Of a DNA stretch of 7,822 nt, positions 1-7,300 are shown in pieces. The stretch is from Candidatus Sumerlaeota bacterium (lineage in GTDB: Bacteria > UBP6 > UBA1177), in contig SLGQ01000226.1 in NCBI GenBank assembly GCA_007136595.1, forward strand, positions 1-7,822. The letters are read 5' to 3'. How positions within the stretch are numbered: the stretch's first letter is position 1; every line of letters begins with the position of its first letter. A program made the position numbers and the translations under genes. The notes beneath the pieces were generated by a model, which did not search any database, was not told the DNA's origin, and worked only from the letters and a program-made list of their open reading frames with translations.

Positions 1-330
1 ACAACCGAGGCAAAAGATTTCAGTGCTCTTGAAAAAGAATTTAAAAAGAAAAAAGCGATAGTTATAGGTATCAGCCCTGATTCTGCCGCTTCACATAAAA
101 AGTTCATTGAAAAGCATGATCTTAAAGTTACTCTTCTTGCAGATCCTGAAAAAACTGCTCTTGGCAAATACGGAGTGTGGCAGCTTAAAAAAATGTGCGG
201 AAGAGAGTCAATGGGCGTTGTGAGAACCACTTTCGTTATAGATAAAAATGGTGTCATTGCTGATGTCTTTGAGAAAGTTAAAGTTGCAGGACACGCCGAT
301 AAAGTTATGGACAGCGTTTGTTCTCTTTAA
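1..330 (+). CDS. bcp: Peroxiredoxin, Bcp/PrxQ type (thiol peroxidase), C-terminal part
   Basis: The frame is open from base 1 to a TAA at 328-330, giving 109 residues; the N-terminus lies outside the window. The family reduces hydrogen and organic peroxides in the cytoplasm through a peroxidatic cysteine in a PGCTxEA motif. The window opens with TTEAKDF, so that cysteine should be the codon just before base 1. Further hallmarks are GISPDS, the LLADPE segment, KYGVW, GRESMG and RTTFVIDKNG, whose Arg matches the conserved active-site Arg. The usual length is about 150 residues, so roughly 40-45 are missing. Oddities: the resolving cysteine found five residues after the peroxidatic one in E. coli Bcp is Lys here, and the usual Tyr in KKMYGRE is Cys. 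The protein is therefore either 1-Cys or uses another resolving cysteine. Family assignment is firm; the exact subtype is inferred. Confidence 0.93.
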   Translation, partial: TTEAKDFSALEKEFKKKKAIVIGISPDSAASHKKFIEKHDLKVTLLADPEKTALGKYGVWQLKKMCGRESMGVVRTTFVIDKNGVIADVFEKVKVAGHADKVMDSVCSL

Positions 331-363
331 CCAATTGCCTTGACAGTGTTATGGATTTATGTC

Positions 364-391
364 GTAGGGGCGAAAAATCTTTCGCCCTTAC
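364..391. repeat. 28-nt near-perfect palindrome, possible REP-like element or terminator stem
   Basis: GGGCGAAA (368-375) pairs perfectly with TTTCGCCC (380-387) around a 4-nt AATC loop. Four more pairs (364-367 with 388-391, one of them G-U) extend the stem to 12 bp. It lies 33 nt after the peroxiredoxin stop, in a convergent gap. No T-tract follows directly on either strand, so by itself it is not a classic intrinsic terminator. GTAGGGGCGAA-type palindromes are, from memory, common dispersed intergenic repeats in several bacterial groups. Whether this one is repeated in its own genome cannot be seen here. Confidence 0.7.
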
Positions 392-409
392 AAGGGCACT
401 GCCTTTTTT
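392..409 (+). terminator. Probable intrinsic terminator of the peroxiredoxin gene
   Basis: A short hairpin, GGC (395-397) with GCC (401-403) around ACT, is extended by G-U and A-T pairs (392-394 with 404-406) and runs into six T at 404-409. It directly follows the larger 364-391 palindrome, and the two hairpins can form together. The GC core is only three pairs, so this is a weak terminator alone; the tandem arrangement with the upstream stem strengthens it. The T-tract orientation serves the + strand only. No comparable terminator is seen for the minus-strand gene ending at 540. Confidence 0.55.
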
Positions 410-539
410 GTGTTCTGTTAAAACACTTTCCCTAAAGTCAACCATAATTTACCTTGTTTTTGTCCAAAAGTCAGGGATAATTAAGATTTGATCTGGTATA
501 AAAAACTGGAATAGATCACATCAAAATTTAAAAGGAATG

Positions 540-779
540 TTACTCTCCTGTCACTTTTTCTATCTCTTTACGCATTCTTTCTTCTTGCGCCTTTGCCTGA
601 TCATCAAGAGATTTTTTGAGTCTGTTGAGGTCGCGGATATCAACTTTTTCGTTTTCGATCACCACTTCCCTTGATTCCTTGATGTCCTTGTCAATATTTG
701 GTCCCGATTGGATAGAAACAAGATAATAAATTATCGCTATTGCTCCAAGCAGTGTAAGGATCAGACCGATGCTTTTCAT
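540..779 (-). CDS. Small membrane-anchored protein with charged helical tail, function unknown
   Basis: This gene encodes 79 residues starting MKSIGLILTLLGAI. I chose the ATG at 777-779 because AGGAGG lies 5 nt upstream of it. The earlier in-frame ATG (798-800) would lie only a few nucleotides from the predicted transcription start and lacks as good a ribosome site. Residues 4-22 form one hydrophobic helix (IGLILTLLGAIAIIYYLVS). The rest is highly charged, with many Lys, Glu, Asp and Arg; the last 35 or so residues (RDLNRLKKSLDDQAKAQEER) look like an amphipathic helix or short coiled coil. There is no lipobox, no cysteine and no enzyme motif. I do not recognise the family. It resembles small bitopic scaffold or membrane-stress proteins in shape only. 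It converges on the peroxiredoxin gene and diverges from the lipoprotein operon, with which it shares a control region. That it is a real gene is supported by its promoter and ribosome site. Confidence 0.82.
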   Translation of the reverse strand: MKSIGLILTLLGAIAIIYYLVSIQSGPNIDKDIKESREVVIENEKVDIRDLNRLKKSLDDQAKAQEERMRKEIEKVTGE

Positions 780-813
780 GTTGTCCTCCTGAAAAATCAT
801 TTTTTCCTTTTAT

Positions 814-841
814 ATTATAAATCTTAGGAGTCTGATTGCAA
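814..841 (-). promoter_or_regulatory. Sigma-70-like promoter for the small membrane protein gene
   Basis: On the minus strand, TTGCAA (836-841, 4 of 6 to the -35 consensus) is followed after 16 nt by TATAAT (814-819, perfect -10). Transcription would begin near 807, giving a leader of about 28 nt with AGGAGG before the ATG at 779. This placement is part of the argument for the downstream start codon. Confidence 0.7.
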
Positions 842-863
842 CAGTTATAAGAAGAATTAAAAA

Positions 864-880
864 CTTGTCAGCAAGACAAG
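864..880. promoter_or_regulatory. Inverted repeat overlapping the -35 of the lipoprotein operon: candidate operator
   Basis: CTTGTC (864-869) and GACAAG (875-880) form a perfect 6-bp inverted repeat with a 5-nt AGCAA centre. The left arm contains nearly all of the rightward -35 hexamer (865-870). The right arm lies in the spacer. A dimeric regulator bound here would block the rightward promoter. It would also sit 23-39 nt upstream of the leftward -35 (836-841). The dyad is seen directly; the operator role is inferred from its position. It could also be chance, since a 6-bp dyad is short. Confidence 0.4.
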
Positions 881-892
881 GATGTGTACAAT
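865..892 (+). promoter_or_regulatory. Sigma-70-like promoter for the two-gene lipoprotein operon
   Basis: TTGTCA (865-870, 5 of 6) is followed after 16 nt by TACAAT (887-892, 5 of 6). Transcription would start near 899, leaving a leader of about 35 nt. The ribosome site AAGGAG (922-927) lies 6 nt before the ATG at 934. It is the best rightward promoter in the gap, and there is no second one between the two lipoprotein genes. Confidence 0.7.
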
Positions 893-933
893 AAACTGTC
901 GGTCTGTTAAAGTCTCAATATAAGGAGAATTAA

Positions 934-981
934 ATGCGCTATTTTGTTTCAGTACTTTTGTTTGCTGTTTTTTTAAGTTGT
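934..981 (+). other. Lipoprotein signal peptide of the first large gene
   Basis: A short n-region (MRY) is followed by the hydrophobic core FVSVLLFAVFL and Ser-Cys. Cys16 would be lipidated and become the mature N-terminus. Ser17 and Asn18 follow; there is no Asp at +2 to suggest inner-membrane retention by the E. coli rule, so outer-membrane sorting is more likely, though that rule varies among phyla. Phe at -3 instead of Leu makes the lipobox imperfect. Confidence 0.75.
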
Positions 982-3900
982 TCAAATGAGATAAATAAGT
1001 TTTACAGTTCTGAAGGGATGAATTTCCACTTTAACTTCAGTGAAAGTGCAGTTTCACATGAAAAAGACCTTTTTCTTATGACTAATGGAAAAAAATATCG
1101 TTTGGTAAATCATAACGATGAATCTTACCGGGTTCTGATTGATGACTATGATTTGCTCGATTATGCTGGCAGAGATGAGCTGACTCATTTTGTTCCCGGT
1201 GTTACCATCAGAAAAGATGCAGTCAACCATATTTTTGTTACAGAAGGTGATCCCCATTTTGATCCTGATCACAAAGTAATTATTTCAACATATTTTATTT
1301 CCAAAGAGCCTCCGCTGTTAAACTCAAACGGATTGAAAGATAATAATATCAAAGTGTGTGCCGTTTCAAAAGCTGTAAGCATGGTTTTTAATCATCCTGA
1401 ACTTCTTACAGATGACCCTGAAAAAGCAGAAATTATAATGAGACACATAAATCCTGTTGATCAAAACAGTCTTTGCGATAAAAATGCCAATCATAGACAG
1501 GAAATAATAGACCTTGCCACTGCAATAAACAGTGCAGAAAAAAAAGGTGGAGCTGTTATTAATGAACCGATTACAATTTATAATGAAACTGAGCCTGATG
1601 ATGAATCTCATGAAAATGTTTACTGGGTTAAAGAGTCAGATGAGTCTCCGAGCTTAATATTTTTTAATAATGGAATGCCATACTATGTTTACCGTTTTAC
1701 TGATGAGGAAGAGCCTTCCCCTCTCCCTTTCGAAGGAGATCTTTCTACAAAAAGCCCGGCTGTCCAGTATCGTCCCGTTGACAGTATTTTAAATGCTACG
1801 GAGCCTGCACTTCTTGTTGCTTTGAACGAAACAAAAAATGATACTCTCCTTGAAAGCATCAAATACAGTGTTATTGAAGGGGATGGTCCTTCTCAGACCG
1901 GCTCAGTTGCAGATGATACAGAGTTGTTACAAACGGTTTTAAGCAGTTCCGGAGAGAAAATTACCCTTTCTAAAACAGGCGGAATTGATGGAATGTCAAT
2001 ATATCTTGATTCTGATAAGATAGAAACAGATGAGTCTGGTTTCAGATATATGACAGTAAAGGTAAAAAATTATTATCTGCGTCATGTGACACTTTTCCTA
2101 AAGTGGAAAACACCGGATGGAGAGAAAGATAAATGGTGGCATGAGCACCTCATTGATCCCCAAGACAGCAATTCAGGGTTGTCTCCCGATTTTTTTCCTG
2201 AATTTGATCTTCCCCGATGGTACGCTTTTTTTAATGATATTTCTTCAGTGACAGATTCTGTTTTCTGGGGATTTGTTTCAAACCGAGCTGTAATAATGGG
2301 AATACCTTTGAGTCCTGACTGGACATACTTTAAAATTCCAATTCCTCCTACAAGCAGCGAAGCAGAACTGATTTTTGCATCAATGGGAACAGGAAGGTGG
2401 CAGAATGAAAACATTCCGGGAGCCATTCTTACTTCAATCCTTGATCTTGGTATTCCGGCTTACTTTCTTGTTTCAGGAATCAGGGACGGTATCGGGGGTG
2501 AACCTATATTAAAAGATGCTATTACAAACCCTAAAGTTCTAACAGCAATTGTTTCTCTTGGATTAACAATGGGAATTTACGGAGAGGCAAATAAAGGAGG
2601 AGCAAACAACTATTCTCCTTACGCAAAGGCTCTTGGCTCCATACTTGTAAATGCCGGATGTGACAGACTTCGTTATGCAATAGTTAAAGCTGCTGCAAAA
2701 AGTGAGGCGGAAAATGCAATTCCTTTTATTGGATGGGGGCTCTATCTTGCCGGTCTTGCTGCCAATACAAGTCAACTCGTCCAGACAGTAGCAGAAGTTT
2801 CATCAACACCCGCAATTCACAGAAACGCTCTTGTTGCTAAATGGGAACCCAAAGTAAGAATAACTCCGGATCCGCTCAACATCAGGGGCGGTTTTCCTGA
2901 ATCAGCCGTAACATACAAAGCTTATTTTCATTTTTCTGATCACGATACCACTGAAATAACAGGCAAAATAGGTAACACGGCTGTTCCTTTTATTGATATT
3001 AAATTTAAGGACATCCCTGAAGGAGGTACTGCAAAAGTCAAAATTAATCTACTAAGTGAAAGCGGTTTTGTGGCTGGATACATTGATGAAAAAATAGTTA
3101 ATACCGTCAAAAAATCGCCTCCTGATAAAGATGGGGTCAATTATATTTTTTCTACAAAAGAAAACATGGTAAACATCACAGATAAAACAGAGTATATTCA
3201 TAAAGACAGAATCGGGCTTGATAAAAACGGTAATCATGTATGGCTTGGATATAGTGACGAAAAAGAGAATTACATTGCACCTGCCGCACCTGAAAAAACT
3301 GTCCACTCTCTTAATTGTTCAAGCACTGAAAGCGGTATGTGCTCAGTTTATGATATTACATTAAACATAAAAGGACATTCTGCCGCCTACACATGGCAGT
3401 CATACGGGGAAAATATCACTTCGTGCACCGATTCAAAAAAATCTTCGGGACAACGCTATTTTGTTGAAAACATTTCACTTTTAAATAATCAGGCAGGTGG
3501 ACCTGAATCACTTCTGATAAACAGTGAATGCGGTTACCTTGAATATAGACCGTCTGTTGCATATTCTCTTATCGGAGAAATAGATGGTTACAATGTTTTT
3601 GTGTATCCGCAGACATTTGAAGAGAGAGAGATTTATCCTGTCAAGAGAATAAAAATAGATAAAGCGCTCTCTTTTGCTAAAGAAAGCTTTGTTCACGGCT
3701 ATTTGAGTCTTCCCCCGACAGACACCGCAATTCATCCGTCAGGTTTTCTTGTTTCAATAAATAAAAACCATTCCAAAATGGAGATACTTGACCTCAAAGA
3801 TGAACTTGTTCCCCTTAAAGATTCTGAGGCTGCAACCCTTAAACTTGGAAGAGGAACCCGTGAAGGACTTATTGGAAATCCTGTAGCCGTAGCAGTTTCT

Positions 3901-4299
3901 GAAAAGGGAGATATTTATGTTCTTGAGCAATTGAATATGAGGGTTTCGGCTTTCGACATAAATGGTTCTGTCCGGAGGATATTTGGAAAAGATGAAAAAG
4001 AAAAGAAGAATTATTTTGAACTTCCTGAAACAGACAGTTCCGCGACATTGCTGGATATAGATGTTGAAAGCACCGGACTTATTTATGTCCTTTATTATGT
4101 TAATGGCGGAAAAACTAAAAATGATTATTTTGTTCAGATTTATTCGGCAGACGGAAAGCTGATAAACACAAATAATGGTATTGCCGCGGCAAAAATGGCA
4201 GTTGATCATTTCAGAAATATTTTTGCACTGAATTATGAAACCATTTCGGTTAAAGGAATTGAAAAACCATCAATGAGTCTTTGGATTCCATTGCCTTAA
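934..4299 (+). CDS. Large lipoprotein with C-terminal NHL-like repeats, function unknown
   Basis: The product has 1121 residues. The start is set by AAGGAG 6 nt upstream. Residues 1-16 (MRYFVSVLLFAVFLSC) form a lipoprotein signal peptide with Cys16 as the lipid-anchored residue; -3 is Phe, so the lipobox is slightly atypical. Residues 20-470 are mixed, beta-rich and acidic, with a likely Cys142-Cys181 pair. Residues 456-516 contain GIPLSPDW, MGTGRW and PGAILTSILDLGIPAYFLV. Hydrophobic stretches lie at 494-516, 535-549 and 595-610 (AIPFIGWGLYLAGLAA). Residues 640-790 look like beta-sandwich. Cysteines 795, 803, 831 and 866 follow. Residues 919-1106 carry NHL-type strand repeats, clearest at 983-1010 (PVAVAVSEKGDIYVLEQLN..RVSAFD). 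NHL repeats form beta-propellers that bind proteins or ligands; only about three to four blades are visible. From memory this matches a conserved uncharacterised family. No catalytic motif is seen. It is the first gene of an operon with the next lipoprotein gene. Confidence 0.9.
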   Translation: MRYFVSVLLFAVFLSCSNEINKFYSSEGMNFHFNFSESAVSHEKDLFLMTNGKKYRLVNHNDESYRVLIDDYDLLDYAGRDELTHFVPGVTIRKDAVNHIFVTEGDPHFDPDHKVIISTYFISKEPPLLNSNGLKDNNIKVCAVSKAVSMVFNHPELLTDDPEKAEIIMRHINPVDQNSLCDKNANHRQEIIDLATAINSAEKKGGAVINEPITIYNETEPDDESHENVYWVKESDESPSLIFFNNGMPYYVYRFTDEEEPSPLPFEGDLSTKSPAVQYRPVDSILNATEPALLVALNETKNDTLLESIKYSVIEGDGPSQTGSVADDTELLQTVLSSSGEKITLSKTGGIDGMSIYLDSDKIETDESGFRYMTVKVKNYYLRHVTLFLKWKTPDGEKDKWWHEHLIDPQDSNSGLSPDFFPEFDLPRWYAFFNDISSVTDSVFWGFVSNRAVIMGIPLSPDWTYFKIPIPPTSSEAELIFASMGTGRWQNENIPGAILTSILDLGIPAYFLVSGIRDGIGGEPILKDAITNPKVLTAIVSLGLTMGIYGEANKGGANNYSPYAKALGSILVNAGCDRLRYAIVKAAAKSEAENAIPFIGWGLYLAGLAANTSQLVQTVAEVSSTPAIHRNALVAKWEPKVRITPDPLNIRGGFPESAVTYKAYFHFSDHDTTEITGKIGNTAVPFIDIKFKDIPEGGTAKVKINLLSESGFVAGYIDEKIVNTVKKSPPDKDGVNYIFSTKENMVNITDKTEYIHKDRIGLDKNGNHVWLGYSDEKENYIAPAAPEKTVHSLNCSSTESGMCSVYDITLNIKGHSAAYTWQSYGENITSCTDSKKSSGQRYFVENISLLNNQAGGPESLLINSECGYLEYRPSVAYSLIGEIDGYNVFVYPQTFEEREIYPVKRIKIDKALSFAKESFVHGYLSLPPTDTAIHPSGFLVSINKNHSKMEILDLKDELVPLKDSEAATLKLGRGTREGLIGNPVAVAVSEKGDIYVLEQLNMRVSAFDINGSVRRIFGKDEKEKKNYFELPETDSSATLLDIDVESTGLIYVLYYVNGGKTKNDYFVQIYSADGKLINTNNGIAAAKMAVDHFRNIFALNYETISVKGIEKPSMSLWIPLP
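3688..4251 (+). other. NHL-like beta-propeller repeats at the C-terminus of the first lipoprotein
   Basis: Four related strand-turn units are visible. These are residues 919-955 (TAIHPSGFLVSINKNHSKMEILDL), 976-1017 (NPVAVAVSEKGDIYVLEQLN), 1036-1077 (LLDIDVESTGLIYVLYYVN) and a partial one at 1084-1106 (KMAVDHFRNIFALNYETISV). Each follows the NHL pattern of a hydrophobic strand, a Gly/Asp turn, an IYVL-type strand and an Arg/Val-x-x-F/I-D end. A closed propeller needs about six blades. The rest must therefore come from upstream sequence that has diverged, or the repeats form an open or shared structure. Confidence 0.7.
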
Positions 4300-4300
4300 A

Positions 4301-4306
4301 AAGGAG
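4301..4306 (+). promoter_or_regulatory. Ribosome binding site of the second lipoprotein gene
   Basis: AAGGAG sits 8 nt before the ATG at 4315 and only 1 nt after the TAA of the upstream gene (4297-4299). It fixes the start codon. It shows that the second gene is translated independently within one transcript, because no promoter hexamers precede it in the 15-nt gap. Confidence 0.8.
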
Positions 4307-4314
4307 ATAAAGCT

Positions 4315-4362
4315 ATGCAGAAATTAATGTTTTTAATAATAATTGCAATGATTTCAGGATGC
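4315..4362 (+). other. Lipoprotein signal peptide of the second large gene
   Basis: MQK is followed by the hydrophobic core LMFLIIIAMI and the lipobox ISGC. Cys16 should be lipidated. It is followed by Ser-Glu-Lys, with no Asp at +2, which suggests outer-membrane or surface placement rather than inner-membrane retention. The lipobox is more canonical than that of the preceding gene. Confidence 0.85.
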
Positions 4363-7300
4363 TCTGAAAAATCAGAAAAAGAGATGATCGCAACCGGATA
4401 TTCAAAAAGAGTATTTAAAGAATATGAGCTTATTGATAAGGCGGGCTATGTTAATCACAATGACACAGTAATTCTTCATCTTGAAAGCAACATTCCTCAT
4501 GAAGGAGACACCGGAACAACAGGTGTTGATATTGTTAGCTATGAGTTTACACACTCTGTCAATCAGTCAATTTGCCTTGAAGAGCATGATGAAATAGATT
4601 ATATGCTTGAAATAAAAAACGAACAGAACCAAACAATTGAAACAATCAGAAATGGAGAGTGCAAGACGATTGAAATAAGTCAGGGAATATATCATTTCTA
4701 CTTGTCAAAAATTCTTGAAGAAGGCTCTTTGCAATCCGGATCAACGGTATTCATAAGACCTTATGCCGAAACTACCCATTGTGACAACTATAAAGTTTCT
4801 GATAAAGCCACGATGCCGCCCGCTATGGAGTTAAAAACACCTAACCGCTGTACTGACGACAAGTATCTTGCATGCACTGTACCCGCTTCTTATAAAGATC
4901 TCTCTGCTGATTGTCCCATTGAGGGTCCGTGGACATGGAGCAACTATGCAGAATGTTCGTTGATGACCTCTGATGAGGCTGAGAACTGTAAGAACCATTT
5001 CTACAAAAACTGCGATAAAATTGCTTCAGTTTGCATTGACTTCTGGAAAGAAAACGGGAGATTCAGCAAATACGATTCAATATGGCAAAAATGTTTCAAT
5101 GGTTTAGTAGAGCAGTATTCTTCAACAAAATATAGAGCTCTTGCCGAATCTGTAATGTTTGAAAACTACTATAAATATATTGAGGAATTTTGTAAAGGTC
5201 CAGTGGTAAGAGACTGTAACAGTAAATGGAACACTGATTCCCTGAAGCCGGAAAAATGTAGTGGTTTTGTAAAATATATTAAATACAGTGATCTTGATCT
5301 GAAGCAAGGTGAAGCTGCGATTCAGCAAAGATCATATATGCACATTGGAAGAAATGATCCCGATCCTCAGCCTGAAGAAATTGTAATGGTTATAAACGGA
5401 AGATGTGACGGAGTGATGAGAAGAACAGGATCGGTAATTGCCGGTCCTTATACTCAGGTTGTTTTATACCCTTATGAAAATTTAAAAGGGAAACCGCTTC
5501 TTCTGGAAAATTTGACTGAAAATCCAAAGGAATTTCAGTTCCCCAAAAAGAAAAGGCCGTTTTTGATGAAGGGTGATCCCACATATTCAGCAATGATGGA
5601 CAGCGAAACAGCTTCTCTTGCTGTAATGGCAGTTACTGGCAAACCTGCTGACCTTTGCCGCATAAAAGATGCAGGAATAGTTTGTGACCCAGCAACGCAA
5701 TGGGACATACAACAACCCAAACTTACAGGAGAAGTTCTTCTTGTAAAAAATGTGGATGAGTCAATAATAACGACAGCTAAAAACTGTTCCGCTGCTTATC
5801 TTTTTGATTACAGGTGTGATGACCTTGAAAAGCTGGGATTGAAAAATTATGGAGATGGAGCGAGCGTGTCACAACTATTAAACAGGGTTGTTTTGCCGGA
5901 TGAAAACAGTGTCTTAAGAAGTTTCAGTAAAACAGGTTTTTCCGGAAAAGTTGTTGTTTCACAAGGAAGCAAAGATGCTGTTTCTACAATTTATCTTGAT
6001 GCTGAAACCATCTCAAGTACTCATGCTTATAAACTTCCCGACTATAATCATGCAATTTTAATAAGCCTTAGAAAATGTTGCGGATGTGATTTGCAGGGTA
6101 TTGATTTTACGGGAGATGACCTTTCAAATACTGTTCTTGTAGGGTCAAATATGAAAAATACTGTTTTTAATAACACAAATCTTACCGGATCAGATTTGAG
6201 GAAAACTTCATTGGTAAATGCTAAATTCAACTCAGTTAAACTTGGGGACAACCATTTTGGTTGTGCTGATTTGAGCAATGTTGATATGTCTGATCCTTCA
6301 GACAGCAGTAAAAGCACAGCAGTTGTATCCGGCTCTTTTGGCTGGGATATAAATAAAAATCACAACAATATTGAGGTTTCATGTGACCAATCAGAAACCA
6401 ATCTGACATCGGCAAAAATACCTGTCCAGATACTTCCTAAAAACAGTTGGAAAACCATAAATCTTCAAAAAGCTACACTCCTTGATAAAGTTGACGGATA
6501 CGATCTTTCAGGAATTGATCTCAGCGATAGCAACTTTACAGATTTGAAAGCTGGTGGAAAAGTTATGAATATGCAGGGGGCAAACCTTAGCGGTTCCAAC
6601 CTTACAAATGCAGATTTTTCTTCAATTGATTTCAGTCCGCTGATTAATGATGAAACAGCTCAGTACTCAAATTTTTCCAATACAAGAATAGGGGGTACAA
6701 GTTTTGCAAATGCCAATCTTGAAGGGGCGGACTTTAAAAAAGTTAGTGTTGACGGAATATCCGGCAGTGTTAATTTCAGCTATGCCCTGATGATGAACAC
6801 TGTGTTGACTGATGCCGATCTTGGTCGAGCCGATTTTTCCAATGCTTATTTTTTCTCAAAATTCAGAACCAATGTTACAATTCAAAAAAAGGCAAAAGCT
6901 GAGAATATAATTGCCCAGGATTCTGTATTCACAGGAAGTTTTATGTCGAGAATGACATTTACAAATGTTACATTTAAAAACAGTAATTTTTACGGATCTC
7001 AGCTTGTCGGTGCATTTTTCAGTTCCGGAGATCTTTCCAATTCAAAATTTTCTGATGCATATCTTCATGGAGCAGATATGACAGGTGTATTGCTTACAGA
7101 TGCATCATTTTCGGGAGCCTATCTTTCACTTGAAGATGGGTACTGGCACTATTCAAGCGATGATGCGGAATGTTCTGAAATAAGGATTGACTATAAAAAA
7201 ACAGATCTCGGTGACACTTCAGCGGTAATTTGTCCCAACGGTGAAAAAGGACCATGCGATACTGACGAGAAACTTAGAAGAAAAGATAAAAAAACAGTTG

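Noticed and set aside
364..409. Attenuator or riboswitch-like alternative folding (mutually exclusive hairpins)
   Set aside because: The region lies at the end of a gene in a convergent gap. The next gene downstream runs on the opposite strand, so there is nothing for an attenuator to control.
497..502. TATAAA as a rightward -10 element in the convergent gap
   Set aside because: No -35-like hexamer lies 15-19 nt upstream and no rightward gene follows before 934.
780..800. Seven-codon N-terminal extension of the small membrane protein from the ATG at 798-800
   Set aside because: The predicted transcription start near 807 leaves almost no leader for it, while AGGAGG lies inside this stretch at ideal distance from the ATG at 777-779.
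3754..4209. 151-codon open frame on the minus strand within the first lipoprotein gene
   Set aside because: It is antisense to a well-supported coding region. Its translation is rich in Ile, Phe, Asn and Cys as expected from reversed AT-rich coding sequence, and no promoter or family resemblance supports it. The other minus-strand frames inside the two large genes are rejected for the same reason.
4780..5259. Multihaem cytochrome or iron-sulfur protein, because of the many cysteines
   Set aside because: No CxxCH motif and no CxxCxxC clusters are present; spacing and even count fit disulfides better.
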